From a bacterium (GTDB taxonomy: Bacteria; Sysuimicrobiota; Sysuimicrobiia; Sysuimicrobiales; Segetimicrobiaceae), in NCBI GenBank assembly GCA_035691305.1, contig DASSJF010000073.1, forward strand, positions 37,250-101,249: a DNA stretch of 64,000 nt, written 5' to 3'. A model generated the notes under the pieces. The model was not told the origin of the DNA, did not search any database, and worked only from the letters and a program-made list of their open reading frames with translations. Below, one piece after another: positions 1 to 8,387 of this stretch. The position numbers and the translations under genes are program-made. The stretch's first letter is position 1; the number at the start of each line of letters is the position of its first letter.

Positions 1-1
1 G

Positions 2-103
2 GCCGTCGAGTGGACGCCGGCGGGGCCGGCGGCGGCATCGGATCCGCGCGGCGGAATGGGCGTCGGCCTGTGGCCCGGTGCGCGCGGACAGGACCGGACA
101 TGA
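2..103 (+). CDS. Gamma-glutamyltransferase, C-terminal end (partial)
   Basis: The window opens inside a reading frame that ends with TGA at 101-103, overlapping the ATG of the next gene (ATGA). About 33 residues are visible. They contain ASDPRGG followed by a short glycine-rich tail, which resembles the C-terminus of gamma-glutamyltransferases; the complete homologue at 21559-23139 ends in a similar GGSDPRGGQG stretch. The call rests on this short match and on the four-base overlap, so it is tentative. The beginning of the gene lies outside the window. Confidence 0.45.
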   Translation, partial: AVEWTPAGPAAASDPRGGMGVGLWPGARGQDRT

Positions 104-1257
104 CCGTGGTGCGGACGAACCGCCCGGACGGCGGGCCCATCTCGCTCTGCCTCACGGGGGACGTGATGCTCGAGCGTCCGCTCCTGCGAACCGGCGCGAA
201 CGCCGCCGCGCCCGCGACGCTCGAGGCCTACGCGCTGCTCCAGCACGCGGACGTCGGCGTCGTCAATCTCGAAACGGTGCTGACGGACACGGGTGCGCCG
301 GCCAGCAAACTGGTGACGATGCGCAGCGATCCCGCGCTCGCCCGCGAACTGCCGCGCATCGGCTGCCGCGTCGCCACCGTCGCCAACAACCACGCCCTCG
401 ACTACGGCGCCGATGGGCTGCTCCGCACGCTCGACGCGCTCCGGGACGCGGGCGTTGCCGCGGCCGGCGGCGGCCGCGATTTCGACGCGGCGATGGCTCC
501 GGCGATCGTGGAGGCGCGCGGCCGGCGCGTGGCGATCTTTTCGTTTGCGACGACGCTCCCCCACGGTTTCGCGGCGCGGGCCGGCGTGCCGGGCATCGCG
601 CCGATTCGGATCCGGACGAGCTATTACTACGACAGCGAGACGCTGGACGAGGTCCCGGGGATGTCTCCCTACGTCCAGACCGAAGCGAATCCGGACGACG
701 TCGAGCGGGCGTGCGGTGCGATCCGGTCGGCGCGCCGGCGCGCCGACCTGGTCGTCGTGGCGATGCACTGGGGCATCCCGAACGGCTGGGTCGCCGCCCA
801 TCAAGGCCCGCTGGCCGGCTACCAGCGCCCGCTCGGCCGGCAGATCATCGACGCCGGCGCCGATGCGATCGTCGGCCACAACGCGCACATGCTGCACGGC
901 ATGGAACTCTATCACGGCCGGCCGATCCTCTATTCGATCGGGGATTTCGTGTTCCACACCCACGCCGAGGGCCGCACGATCGCGCTGCGCCGGGCATACC
1001 CGCCGTACAACACGGCGCCGCTGCACGCGCCGATCACAAAGCTGACCTGCGCCGTCCGGATGCTCGCCGGGCGCGAGAGAATCGACCGCGTCGAGGTCGT
1101 GCCCGTGGTGCTGAACGCGCTGGGAGAGCCCGAGCTGGTGACGGGCGGGTCCGCCGAATCCGTGCTCGCGTTCGTCGACGAGCAGAGCGCGCCACTCGGA
1201 GCGCGGCTGCGCCGCGACGGCGGGTGCGCGGTGCTCGTGGAGGCGGCCGCGTGCTGA
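100..1257 (+). CDS. CapA-family (poly-gamma-glutamate synthesis type) metallophosphatase-like protein
   Basis: A 385-residue protein of the CapA/PGA_cap family, which has a calcineurin-like metallophosphatase fold. Family motifs run in order: TGDVMLE near the N-terminus, NLE, NNHALDYG, HWG, GHNAHML and SIGDFVF. The ATG at 100 is chosen because it overlaps the stop of the preceding partial gene and places the first GDVM strand close to the N-terminus. A GTG at 10 would add 30 residues unlike the family. No signal peptide or capsule genes are nearby. The next gene overlaps its last codons (GTGCTGA at 1251-1257). Many family members lie in catabolic clusters and have no proven substrate, so a capsule role should not be assumed. 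Confidence 0.85.
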   Translation: MTVVRTNRPDGGPISLCLTGDVMLERPLLRTGANAAAPATLEAYALLQHADVGVVNLETVLTDTGAPASKLVTMRSDPALARELPRIGCRVATVANNHALDYGADGLLRTLDALRDAGVAAAGGGRDFDAAMAPAIVEARGRRVAIFSFATTLPHGFAARAGVPGIAPIRIRTSYYYDSETLDEVPGMSPYVQTEANPDDVERACGAIRSARRRADLVVVAMHWGIPNGWVAAHQGPLAGYQRPLGRQIIDAGADAIVGHNAHMLHGMELYHGRPILYSIGDFVFHTHAEGRTIALRRAYPPYNTAPLHAPITKLTCAVRMLAGRERIDRVEVVPVVLNALGEPELVTGGSAESVLAFVDEQSAPLGARLRRDGGCAVLVEAAAC

Positions 1258-2057
1258 GGCCGAATCGCGTGCGGGTCGCGTACCGGGAGGGACGGCCTTC
1301 GTTCGGCGTCTACGCGCGCATCCCGTCGACGGCGACGATCGAGCTCCTGGCCCACGCCGGTCTTGACTTCGTGCGCATCGACCTTCTGGAGAACCACATC
1401 GGGCCGGAAACGCTCCGCGCCTTGATTCAGGCCGCGCATGCGGCCGGCATCACGCCGTTCGTGCGGGTCCCGGCGGTGGACCCGGACGCCATCCGAACGG
1501 CACTCGACCTCGGCGCCTCGGGGGTGATCGTGCCGGAGGTGGAGAGCGCCGCCGACGTCGCGACCGCGGTACGCGCGGCCAAGCTGCCGCCCCACGGCCG
1601 CCGCCGAATCGGACTGACCGGCGTCGACGGGCACGGCCGGATTGCCCCCGAAGAATACGCGACCTGGGCCGCCGAGCATGTGCTGCTGGGCGTCCAGGTC
1701 GAGACGCGCGCCGCGCTCGACGACCTCGACGCCATCCTGGCGGTTCCCGGCCTCGATATGGTGCTCGGCGGCCGCGGGACGCTGGCGGCCCAACTCGGCG
1801 TCCCCGGGCAGCGCGATCATCCGAGGGTCGTGGAGACAGAGGCGCGATTGATGGATCGCGCCAGGGACGCGGGCAAGATCATCTCCATCACGTATATGCC
1901 GGTGCGCGATCCCGCGCAGACGACTCCCGTCTGTGACTGGATCGCGCGCGGGATCCACAGCGTGGCGCTCGGGCTGGACGCCGATTTCGTATACGTCTAC
2001 CGGCGTCTCCTCGCGACGCTCGCGCCCGCGGCGCCGGCGCGCCGGCGGGAGGTCTGA
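1251..2057 (+). CDS. HpcH/HpaI-family aldolase (paralogue 1)
   Basis: A 268-residue class II, metal-dependent aldolase or citrate-lyase-type protein. Known members cleave 2-keto-3-deoxy acids to pyruvate plus an aldehyde. The family pattern is visible: PSFGVYARIPS near the N-terminus, FVRIDLLENH, GVIVPEVESA, VQVETRAALDDLDA (Glu as metal ligand) and GLDMVLGGRGTLAAQLG (Asp as metal ligand). The usual D-x-E-H segment carrying the catalytic His is replaced by IDLLENH, so the active site may be shifted. GTG at 1251 overlaps the capA-like stop, giving translational coupling. A paralogue lies at 19373-20161. The substrate is unknown. Confidence 0.85.
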   Translation: MLRPNRVRVAYREGRPSFGVYARIPSTATIELLAHAGLDFVRIDLLENHIGPETLRALIQAAHAAGITPFVRVPAVDPDAIRTALDLGASGVIVPEVESAADVATAVRAAKLPPHGRRRIGLTGVDGHGRIAPEEYATWAAEHVLLGVQVETRAALDDLDAILAVPGLDMVLGGRGTLAAQLGVPGQRDHPRVVETEARLMDRARDAGKIISITYMPVRDPAQTTPVCDWIARGIHSVALGLDADFVYVYRRLLATLAPAAPARRREV

Positions 2058-2063
2058 GGGGGC

Positions 2064-2744
2064 GTGGCGCCGCGGTGCGTGAATCTCGCGCAGCCGTGGT
2101 TTACCGGCATGCCCCACGGCAGGCACCACGACGTCCCGTCGTTCGAGCCGAGACCGCACACCGTCACGTTCCCCGGCGGCAGCGCCCGGGTCTCGATCAC
2201 GGAGATCCACACCGCGGCCCACGTGGGCACGCACATCGACGCGGCGCGCCACTTCTTCCCGGACGGGCCGTCGATCGACGCCTATCCCACCGCGCGGTTC
2301 GTGGGGCCGGGCATCGTCCTCGACGCGGCGCGGGAAGGACCGGTGCCGCTGACCGCGTGTGAGCTGCGGGCGATGCATCCGGAGATCCGGCGGGGCGACA
2401 TCGTGTTCATCTACTTCGGGTACGCGGAGCGGTTCGGGCGGGACGACTACCGCATTCATCCGTACCTCTCGGTGGACGCCGCCGAATTCCTCATCGAACG
2501 CGGCGTGAACATCGTCGGGACCGATACGATCACGCCCGACGCGCCGGGCGTCACCCGACAGTCCGGGTTCGACTGGCCGATCCATCGGCGGCTGCTGAGC
2601 CGCGACGTGCTGATCGTGGAGAACCTCGGCCCCGGGCTCAGAGACGTGCGAGGTCGCCGGCTGACGCTTGCCGTGCTGCCGATGCGAATTCGAGGGGGCG
2701 ACGGATCGCCGGTCGCCGCCTGCGCGTTGTTCGAAGACGGATAG
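2064..2744 (+). CDS. Cyclase-family (kynurenine formamidase-like) metal hydrolase
   Basis: A 226-residue protein of the cyclase/KynB family, soluble metal-dependent amidases and lactonases. The signature H-x-G-T-H-x-D-x-x-x-H is intact at residues 53-63 (HVGTHIDAARH) and supplies the zinc or manganese ligands. The GTG at 2064 is seven bases after the previous stop, so the gene is probably in one operon with the aldolase. The C-terminal segment GVNIVGTDTITPD resembles the family segment that closes the active site. Kynurenine genes are absent, so the substrate is more likely another N-formyl compound, lactone or cyclic amide. Confidence 0.85.
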   Translation: MAPRCVNLAQPWFTGMPHGRHHDVPSFEPRPHTVTFPGGSARVSITEIHTAAHVGTHIDAARHFFPDGPSIDAYPTARFVGPGIVLDAAREGPVPLTACELRAMHPEIRRGDIVFIYFGYAERFGRDDYRIHPYLSVDAAEFLIERGVNIVGTDTITPDAPGVTRQSGFDWPIHRRLLSRDVLIVENLGPGLRDVRGRRLTLAVLPMRIRGGDGSPVAACALFEDG

Positions 2745-2794
2745 TCGGCCGGCCGGCTCCGCGGGCGGGTTGTGGAAGGCGGGTGAGGTTCGTA

Positions 2795-3811
2795 ATGCCG
2801 ATCCGATGGGGCGTGTTGGGCGTCGCCGGCATCGCCGTCAGGACCGTCATCCCGGCGATCCAGAGCGCTCGCGGCGCCGAGCTCGTGGCGATTGCGAGTC
2901 GAACGGCGGCCCGCGCCGCCGAGGCCGCGGAGCGCCTCCGCGTGCGCCCGCACGCGTCGTACGAGGCGCTCCTCGCCGACTCCGAGGTCGACGCGGTCTA
3001 CATACCGCTGCCCAACGCGCTGCACCGGGAGTGGACGGTTCGCAGCGCCGAGGCCGGCAAGCACGTCTTGTGCGAAAAGCCGCTCGCGCTTACCGCGCTC
3101 GAGGCCCGCGAGATGATCGCGGCCTGCCGGGCGCACGGCGTCCGGCTCATGGAAGCGTTCATGTACCGGTTTCACCCGCGGACCGCCCGCGTCGCCGAGA
3201 TGGCCGCGTCCGGCGCCCTTGGCGAGTTGCGGCTCGTCCGCGCCGCGTTTACCTTTCCCGTACGCGAACCGCAGACGAACATTCGCTTCAGACCGGAACT
3301 CGGCGGGGGCGCTCTGTACGACGTCGGGTGCTACGGCATCAACGTCAGCCGGATGCTGCTCGGGCAGCCCGCCGAAGTCTTCGCCTGGGGGGAAATCGGC
3401 CGCGCGGGTGTCGACGAGGCGGCTGTCGCGCTCCTGCGGTTCGACACCCATCGCACCGCGGTCGTCGATTGCGGCCTGCGCATCGTACGGCGGGAAGAGG
3501 TCGAGATCGTCGGGACCGACGGCCGTCTCTTCGTCTCGAAGGCGTTCCTGCCGGGAACCGCCGAGGCGGAGTTTCAGCATTTTCACGGCGCGGAGCAGGT
3601 TCGAATCGCCGTCCCGGGCGCCAATCAGACGCAACGAATGGTTGAGGCGTTCGTCGACGCCGTTCGCACGGGCGCGCCGGTCCCCTACCCGCCGGAGGAC
3701 GCCGTGTTGAATCTGGCGGTTATCGAGGCCCTTCTGCGTTCGCTGCGCAGCGGCCGGCCTGAGCCCGTAACTCACCAGGGAAGGGGCGGCACCGGCGGTT
3801 CGGGCGTGTAA
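2795..3811 (+). CDS. Gfo/Idh/MocA-family NAD(P)-dependent oxidoreductase
   Basis: A 338-residue soluble dehydrogenase of the glucose-fructose oxidoreductase/inositol dehydrogenase family. It starts with a Rossmann strand (RWGVLGVAGIA), then has the family marker CEKPLALT near residue 95 and EAFMYRFHPR, followed by the alpha/beta C-terminal domain with GGGALYDVGCYGIN. ATG at 2795 is preferred over GTG at 2783 because GGTGAGG lies about six bases upstream of it. The 3' end overlaps the convergent amidohydrolase gene by 40 bases. It probably oxidises a sugar, inositol or similar hydroxyl compound handled by the aldolase operon. Confidence 0.9.
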   Translation: MPIRWGVLGVAGIAVRTVIPAIQSARGAELVAIASRTAARAAEAAERLRVRPHASYEALLADSEVDAVYIPLPNALHREWTVRSAEAGKHVLCEKPLALTALEAREMIAACRAHGVRLMEAFMYRFHPRTARVAEMAASGALGELRLVRAAFTFPVREPQTNIRFRPELGGGALYDVGCYGINVSRMLLGQPAEVFAWGEIGRAGVDEAAVALLRFDTHRTAVVDCGLRIVRREEVEIVGTDGRLFVSKAFLPGTAEAEFQHFHGAEQVRIAVPGANQTQRMVEAFVDAVRTGAPVPYPPEDAVLNLAVIEALLRSLRSGRPEPVTHQGRGGTGGSGV

Positions 3812-4974
3812 TGGACGCCGGCTTTGAACACGTGGCGTACCTGCCGCGCCGCGCTGATGTTCCGGAGCGGATTGCCCTCGAGCAGAACGACGTCGGCCTC
3901 CTTGCCGGGCGTCAGGGTGCCGAGTTGGTCGGACCAGCCTAGGATATCCGCGCAGGCGATTGTGGCCGCCCGCAGCGCCTGCTCGGGCGTCAGCCCGACC
4001 TGGACCATCAGCTCGAGCTCCAGCGCCAGTTCGTGGTGGAAGACGCGGGGCGCGCCCGTATCGGTTCCCGTAGCGTACTTCACGCCCGCCCCGGCGGCGC
4101 GCATGAAATACTCCATCTTGCGGTCCCAGACACGGTTCGCGAGCTCGACGAGGCCGTCGTCGAGGCCGATTTCGCGCCCCTCCCGCGACAGCTTCCAATA
4201 CGCCGCGAACGTCGGCACGATGTAGGCGCCGCGTTCGAGCAGCAGTTCGATCACGTCGTCCGGCATTTCGGTCGCGTGCTCGATCGTCTCCACGCCGGCC
4301 TTGAGCGCGACGCGGGTCACCGCGGCCGGGTGCGAGTGCACGGCGATCCATTTGCCGGCGTTGTGCGCCTCCTCGACGGCGCCGCGGATCTCGTCCTCGC
4401 CGAACTCCATGCCGAAGGGGTTCTCAGAAGCCTGCATGACGCCGCCGCTCGCGACGAGTTTGATGCCGTCGGCGCCGGCGTCGATCTGCTCGCGCGCCGC
4501 CTGCCGCAGCGCGCCGACGCCCGAGATCTCTTCGATCAGGCCTGTGCCGTGGCCGCCGGGCGCGCCGAGCCAGCGCCCCGCGGCCTGCATCCTCGGCCCG
4601 GGGACCAGGCCCAGGTTGATGGCCTTCTTGAGGTGCAGATCGATGTGGGCGTGGCCGCCGACGTCGCGCCACATCGTGATCCCGGCGTTGAGCGCGTTCC
4701 GGGCGAACGCGGCGGCCTGGATGGCCTTGAGCGTGTGCGGTTGCGCGTTCACCGGCGCCGTGTCCATCGTGTGCATGTAGCCGGTGAAATGGCCGTGCAT
4801 CTGCCCCATCCCGGGGATCGCGGTGAGGCCGGCCGCGTCCAGCATGCCCGGGCCGCCGGCCGCGACCGGCTGTGGGAGGACCGCTTTGATGGTCGTGCCT
4901 TCGATCCGGATGGCGCCTTCCTCGATGACCGGCCCATCCATCGGGATGATGCGGCAGCGGTTGATCGTGGTCAT
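3772..4974 (-). CDS. Amidohydrolase (imidazolonepropionase/prolidase-like metal hydrolase)
   Basis: A 400-residue cytosolic TIM-barrel amidohydrolase. The first metal motif is seen as MHGHFTG near residue 60 (H-x-H kept, with Met replacing the usual Asp before it). Next come GIKLVASGG (the Lys that is carbamylated in this subfamily), WIAVHSHP, IEHATEMP and the catalytic Asp in YATGTDTGAP. ATG at 4974 has GGAGG spaced five bases upstream. It is the last gene of the minus-strand transport operon, 11 bases after the permease at 4986-5891. Relatives cleave acyl-amino acids or Xaa-Pro-like dipeptides, which fits import by the neighbouring Dpp-type system. Confidence 0.88.
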   Translation of the reverse strand: MTTINRCRIIPMDGPVIEEGAIRIEGTTIKAVLPQPVAAGGPGMLDAAGLTAIPGMGQMHGHFTGYMHTMDTAPVNAQPHTLKAIQAAAFARNALNAGITMWRDVGGHAHIDLHLKKAINLGLVPGPRMQAAGRWLGAPGGHGTGLIEEISGVGALRQAAREQIDAGADGIKLVASGGVMQASENPFGMEFGEDEIRGAVEEAHNAGKWIAVHSHPAAVTRVALKAGVETIEHATEMPDDVIELLLERGAYIVPTFAAYWKLSREGREIGLDDGLVELANRVWDRKMEYFMRAAGAGVKYATGTDTGAPRVFHHELALELELMVQVGLTPEQALRAATIACADILGWSDQLGTLTPGKEADVVLLEGNPLRNISAARQVRHVFKAGVHYTPEPPVPPLPW

Positions 4975-4985
4975 GTTGGCCTCCG

Positions 4986-5891
4986 TCAGCGGACGGCGCC
5001 GGACTCCGCGCGCGGATCCAGCGCGTCGCGGAGCCAGTCGCCGATGAGATTCGTTGCCAGCACCGTGAGCATGATCGCGGCTCCCGGGAACGTGGCGAGC
5101 CACCAGGCGACGGACAGATACTGGGCGCCGTCGGTCAACATCCCGCCCCAACTCGGGATGTTGGACGGGATGCCGAGCCCGAGGAACGTGAGCGCGGCCT
5201 CCGCCGTGATCATGCCGCCGAGCGAGAAGCTCGCGATCGTGAGGACGGACGGCACCACATTCGGGACGACGTGCCGGAGGATGATCCGTGCGTCGCGAGC
5301 GCCCATGGTCCGTGCCGCGTCGATGTACTCTTGCCGCCGGATTCCGAGGACGCGGCTCCGCGTGACCCGGGCGTATCCCACCCAGCCGGACAGCGCGAGC
5401 ACCGCGATGAGGTTGCGCACGCCGGCGCCGAGCACCGCGACGATCGCGAGGCTCAACAGAATCGAGGGAAACGCGAGCTGGACGTCCGTGATGCGCATCA
5501 GCAGATCGTCCCAGCCTCGGCCGGCGTAGCCGCTCGACACACCGATCGCCGTGCCGGCCAGCGCCGAGACGGCCACCGCGCTCAGGCTCACGACGAGCGA
5601 GATGCGCGACCCGAAGATGATCCGGCTCACCAAGTCGCGGCCCAGCTGGTCGGTGCCGAGCCAGAAGTGATGTCCCGCGGCGGCCGACATCGGCGGCAGG
5701 AGCCGGTGGACGATGTCTTGGGCCTCCGGATCCATCGGCGCGAGACGCGGCGCCAGCGCCGCGAGCAAGAGGACGCACGCAAACACCGCGGCGCCCACCC
5801 AGGCGCCCGGATCCCGCGTTGCGGCGCGCCATACCGGCCACCAGGGCGGGCGCCGGGCCGGTGCGGAGGCGGCCGCGCCCACGGACGCCAT
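4986..5891 (-). CDS. Dipeptide/oligopeptide-type ABC transporter permease, DppC family (set 1)
   Basis: A 301-residue inner-membrane permease. A cytoplasmic Arg/Pro-rich N-terminus is followed by the first membrane helix (WVGAAVFACVLLLAALAP), the DppC marker HFWLGTDQLGRDLVSR, and the binding-protein-dependent transport domain with the EAA-like loop EYIDAARTMGARDARIILRHVVPN. The ATG shares one base with the stop of the DppB gene (TGATG at 5889-5893), a classic coupled pair. It works with the permease at 5891-6808 and probably the binding protein at 6836-8347. No ATPase gene follows. Confidence 0.93.
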   Translation of the reverse strand: MASVGAAASAPARRPPWWPVWRAATRDPGAWVGAAVFACVLLLAALAPRLAPMDPEAQDIVHRLLPPMSAAAGHHFWLGTDQLGRDLVSRIIFGSRISLVVSLSAVAVSALAGTAIGVSSGYAGRGWDDLLMRITDVQLAFPSILLSLAIVAVLGAGVRNLIAVLALSGWVGYARVTRSRVLGIRRQEYIDAARTMGARDARIILRHVVPNVVPSVLTIASFSLGGMITAEAALTFLGLGIPSNIPSWGGMLTDGAQYLSVAWWLATFPGAAIMLTVLATNLIGDWLRDALDPRAESGAVR

Positions 5892-6808
5892 CAACTGTAG
5901 TGGATCCTCGGATCGAGCCAGGCGTAGAGCATGTCCGTGCAGAAGGTGGCCGTGACAAAGATCGTCGCCGCGAAGAGCACCACGGCCTGCACCACCGGGA
6001 TGTCCCGCGCGAAGATTGCCTGCACGGCCAGACGGCCCATGCCGGGCCAGGCGAAGACCGTTTCGGTCACCACGGCGCCGCCCAGCAGCGTGCCGAGCTC
6101 CAGCCCGATCCACGTGACGATGGGCAGGCTCGCGTTCCGCAGCGCGTGGCGGCCGACGACCGCCGCCTCGCGAAGCCCCTTTGCGCGCGCGGTGCGAAGA
6201 TAGTCTTCCGCGACGATGTCGAGCATCGATGTTCGCGTGAGACGCAGGATCCCCGCCGCTGAGAAGACGCCGAGCACGACCGACGGCAGGACGAGATGGC
6301 GGAAGCCGCCCATGCCGCCGGTCGGAAGCCACCGCAGCGCGACTCCAAACAGCAAGATCGCCTGCAGTCCGAGCCAGAACGTCGGCATGGATTGGCCGAG
6401 CATCGAAAACAGGAGCGCCGCCCGGTCCACGAGACGCCGCCGGTGGAGGGCGGCCAGAACGCCGAGCGGCACCGCGAGGCTCACGGCGATCACGAGCGCG
6501 GCGGACGCGAGTTCCGCCGTCGCCGGCACTCGGTCGAGGACCAACGAAAGCGCCGGCGTATTCTGCCGGACCGACAGGCCGAAATCGCCGCGGAGGGCCG
6601 CGGTCAGGAAGGCGAGATACTGCACGGGGAGCGGCCGGTCCAGCCCGAGAATGTGCCGCATTTCGGCCACCTGGGCCGGACCGGCCTGAAACGGCAGCAG
6701 CAAGACCACCGGATCGCCGATCACGTGCGTCAGCGCAAACGCGACGGCGGAGATCCCGAACAGGACCAGGACCGCCTCGAGCAGCCGCCGGGCGACGTAG
6801 CGCTGCAT
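5891..6808 (-). CDS. Dipeptide/oligopeptide-type ABC transporter permease, DppB family (set 1)
   Basis: A 305-residue permease with the typical DppB opening (MQRYVARRLLEAVLVLFGISAV), the periplasmic segment HVIGDPVVLLLP, five further hydrophobic segments, and the EAA-like loop EDYLRTARAKGLREAAVVGRHALRN near residue 200 that contacts the ATPase. The end DPRIHYS is typical for the family. It begins 27 bases after the binding-protein gene; that gap contains CAGC/GCTG and GCCG/CGGC arms that could form a hairpin, though in such GC-rich DNA this may be chance. Confidence 0.93.
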   Translation of the reverse strand: MQRYVARRLLEAVLVLFGISAVAFALTHVIGDPVVLLLPFQAGPAQVAEMRHILGLDRPLPVQYLAFLTAALRGDFGLSVRQNTPALSLVLDRVPATAELASAALVIAVSLAVPLGVLAALHRRRLVDRAALLFSMLGQSMPTFWLGLQAILLFGVALRWLPTGGMGGFRHLVLPSVVLGVFSAAGILRLTRTSMLDIVAEDYLRTARAKGLREAAVVGRHALRNASLPIVTWIGLELGTLLGGAVVTETVFAWPGMGRLAVQAIFARDIPVVQAVVLFAATIFVTATFCTDMLYAWLDPRIHYS

Positions 6809-6835
6809 CAGCGTGCCGGCGCGGCGCTGCGGGCG

Positions 6836-8347
6836 CTACTTCACCGTGGACTTGGCAAGCCACAGCGTCTCGTCGTTCTGCGGCGTCCAGTTGAGACGCG
6901 CATTCACGCCGTAGATGCCCTTCTGCGTGTACATGAAGATGATCGGCGACTCGTCGTAGATCAGCGGCTCGATCTCACGGTAGAGCGACGCGCGCCGGTC
7001 CGGTTCGACCGTCGACCGCGCCTTCTCGTACAGCGCCTGGATGCCTTTGTTGCAGTACCACGAGTCCCACACGCCGCAGGAGACATTCTCGAGCGCGTCG
7101 GCCGCATCCAGCGCCGCGGACGCCGACCCGATCAGAAAGATCGGCCCGAGCTGATGCTTGAAGTACATGTTGACGTAGTTGCCCCATTCGTAGTACTTGA
7201 GGTCGGCGTTGACGCCGGCGGCTTTCAGGTAGCCGACGACCGCCTGCGACACTTGCGCGTCCGCGAGGTACCGGCCGCGGGGTGACTGGAAGACGATCGA
7301 AAACCCGCCGGGATAACCGGCCTGCGCGAGGAGCGCCTTCGCCTTCGCGGGATCGTACGCGTACGGCTTCAGCCGGGGGTTGAACCCCAGGTACGCGGCC
7401 GGCACGAGCGTCGCTTCGACCGTGCCGAAGCCGCCGAGGATAGTCTTGACGATGGTGTCCTTGTCGACGGCGTAGTTGAGCGCCTGACGGACGCGCTTAT
7501 CCCGCAGCGGTCCGGTCTGCGTGTCGAGCATGATGTTGATGGAGCGCGTGCCGGTCGTCACGTCGACTTTGAGCCGGGGGTCGTTCGCTACGCTGGGCAC
7601 GAGGTCCGGCGCGAAATCCGTGATGAGATCGACTTCGCCGCTCCGGAACGCCGCGACTCGCGCCGCCGGATCGGGGATAAGCCGGAACACAACGGTTTGG
7701 ATCGCCGGCGCGCCGCCCCAGTAATCGTGGTTGGCGGTCAGGGTCAGCCGATCGTCCTTGACCCAGGACTGGAAGCGATACGGGCCGGTGCCGACGGGGT
7801 GCGTCGCCACATAGCTCGCGCCGCGCGCCTGATAGTACCTGGCCGGCGCGATGCCGAGCAGCATCAATCTCGGCAGCAGCAGCGGCACCGGCTCGCCGGT
7901 CGTGACCTCGATCGTGTACGGGTCGACGATGCGGGTGCTCTTCACGCCGTCCACGAGGTAGTTCGACGCCGAATCCTTGAGCATCGCGTGATCGATCGTG
8001 AACTTGACCGACGACGCGTCGAAGGCCTCGCCGTTGTGGAACTTGACACCCTTGCGCAGGCTGAACTGCCACGTCGTCGGGTTGACGATCTTGTAGCCGG
8101 TCGCCAGCATCGGGACGATCTGGCCGGCCGGGTTGCGCATGAAAAGCGGGTCGTAGATCTGCAGCGTGACGTTGTATCCGGTGCGGGAGATCTCCTGAAG
8201 CGGATCCAGCGTCGCGGGCTCGGCGCCCTGCGCGACGGTGACCGTGCCGCCGGCCGCCGCGTGCGACGGGACGGCCGGCGCGACCATCGCCGCCGCCAAC
8301 GCGAGCGCCAGCCCTAGTGCCGGAATTGCCCTCCGTACCCCGTTCAT
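6836..8347 (-). CDS. ABC transporter substrate-binding protein, family 5 (DppA/OppA type) (set 1)
   Basis: A 503-residue extracytoplasmic binding protein. Residues 1-31 form a Sec signal peptide ending SHA-AAG, with no lipobox Cys. The mature part has the family-5 signature: LDPLQEISRTGYN, LRKGVKFHNGEAFDASSVKF near residue 100, THPVGTGPYRF and VRQALNYAVDKDTIV. Length is usual for the family. It precedes a DppB-DppC pair and an amidohydrolase, so the ligand is probably an amide- or peptide-like compound. The gene lies 40 bases downstream of the BNR-repeat gene. Confidence 0.93.
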   Translation of the reverse strand: MNGVRRAIPALGLALALAAAMVAPAVPSHAAAGGTVTVAQGAEPATLDPLQEISRTGYNVTLQIYDPLFMRNPAGQIVPMLATGYKIVNPTTWQFSLRKGVKFHNGEAFDASSVKFTIDHAMLKDSASNYLVDGVKSTRIVDPYTIEVTTGEPVPLLLPRLMLLGIAPARYYQARGASYVATHPVGTGPYRFQSWVKDDRLTLTANHDYWGGAPAIQTVVFRLIPDPAARVAAFRSGEVDLITDFAPDLVPSVANDPRLKVDVTTGTRSINIMLDTQTGPLRDKRVRQALNYAVDKDTIVKTILGGFGTVEATLVPAAYLGFNPRLKPYAYDPAKAKALLAQAGYPGGFSIVFQSPRGRYLADAQVSQAVVGYLKAAGVNADLKYYEWGNYVNMYFKHQLGPIFLIGSASAALDAADALENVSCGVWDSWYCNKGIQALYEKARSTVEPDRRASLYREIEPLIYDESPIIFMYTQKGIYGVNARLNWTPQNDETLWLAKSTVK

Positions 8348-8387
8348 CGATTCCCCTCCGTGGTGCCGCTGTAATGGCGTCGTGCGC

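Noticed and set aside
930..2585. A long open frame of about 550 codons on the minus strand opposite the CapA, aldolase and cyclase genes
   Set aside because: Its product is Arg/Gly/Asp-rich low-complexity sequence without family motifs. It is an antisense shadow caused by high GC at third codon positions; the plus-strand genes carry clear motifs.
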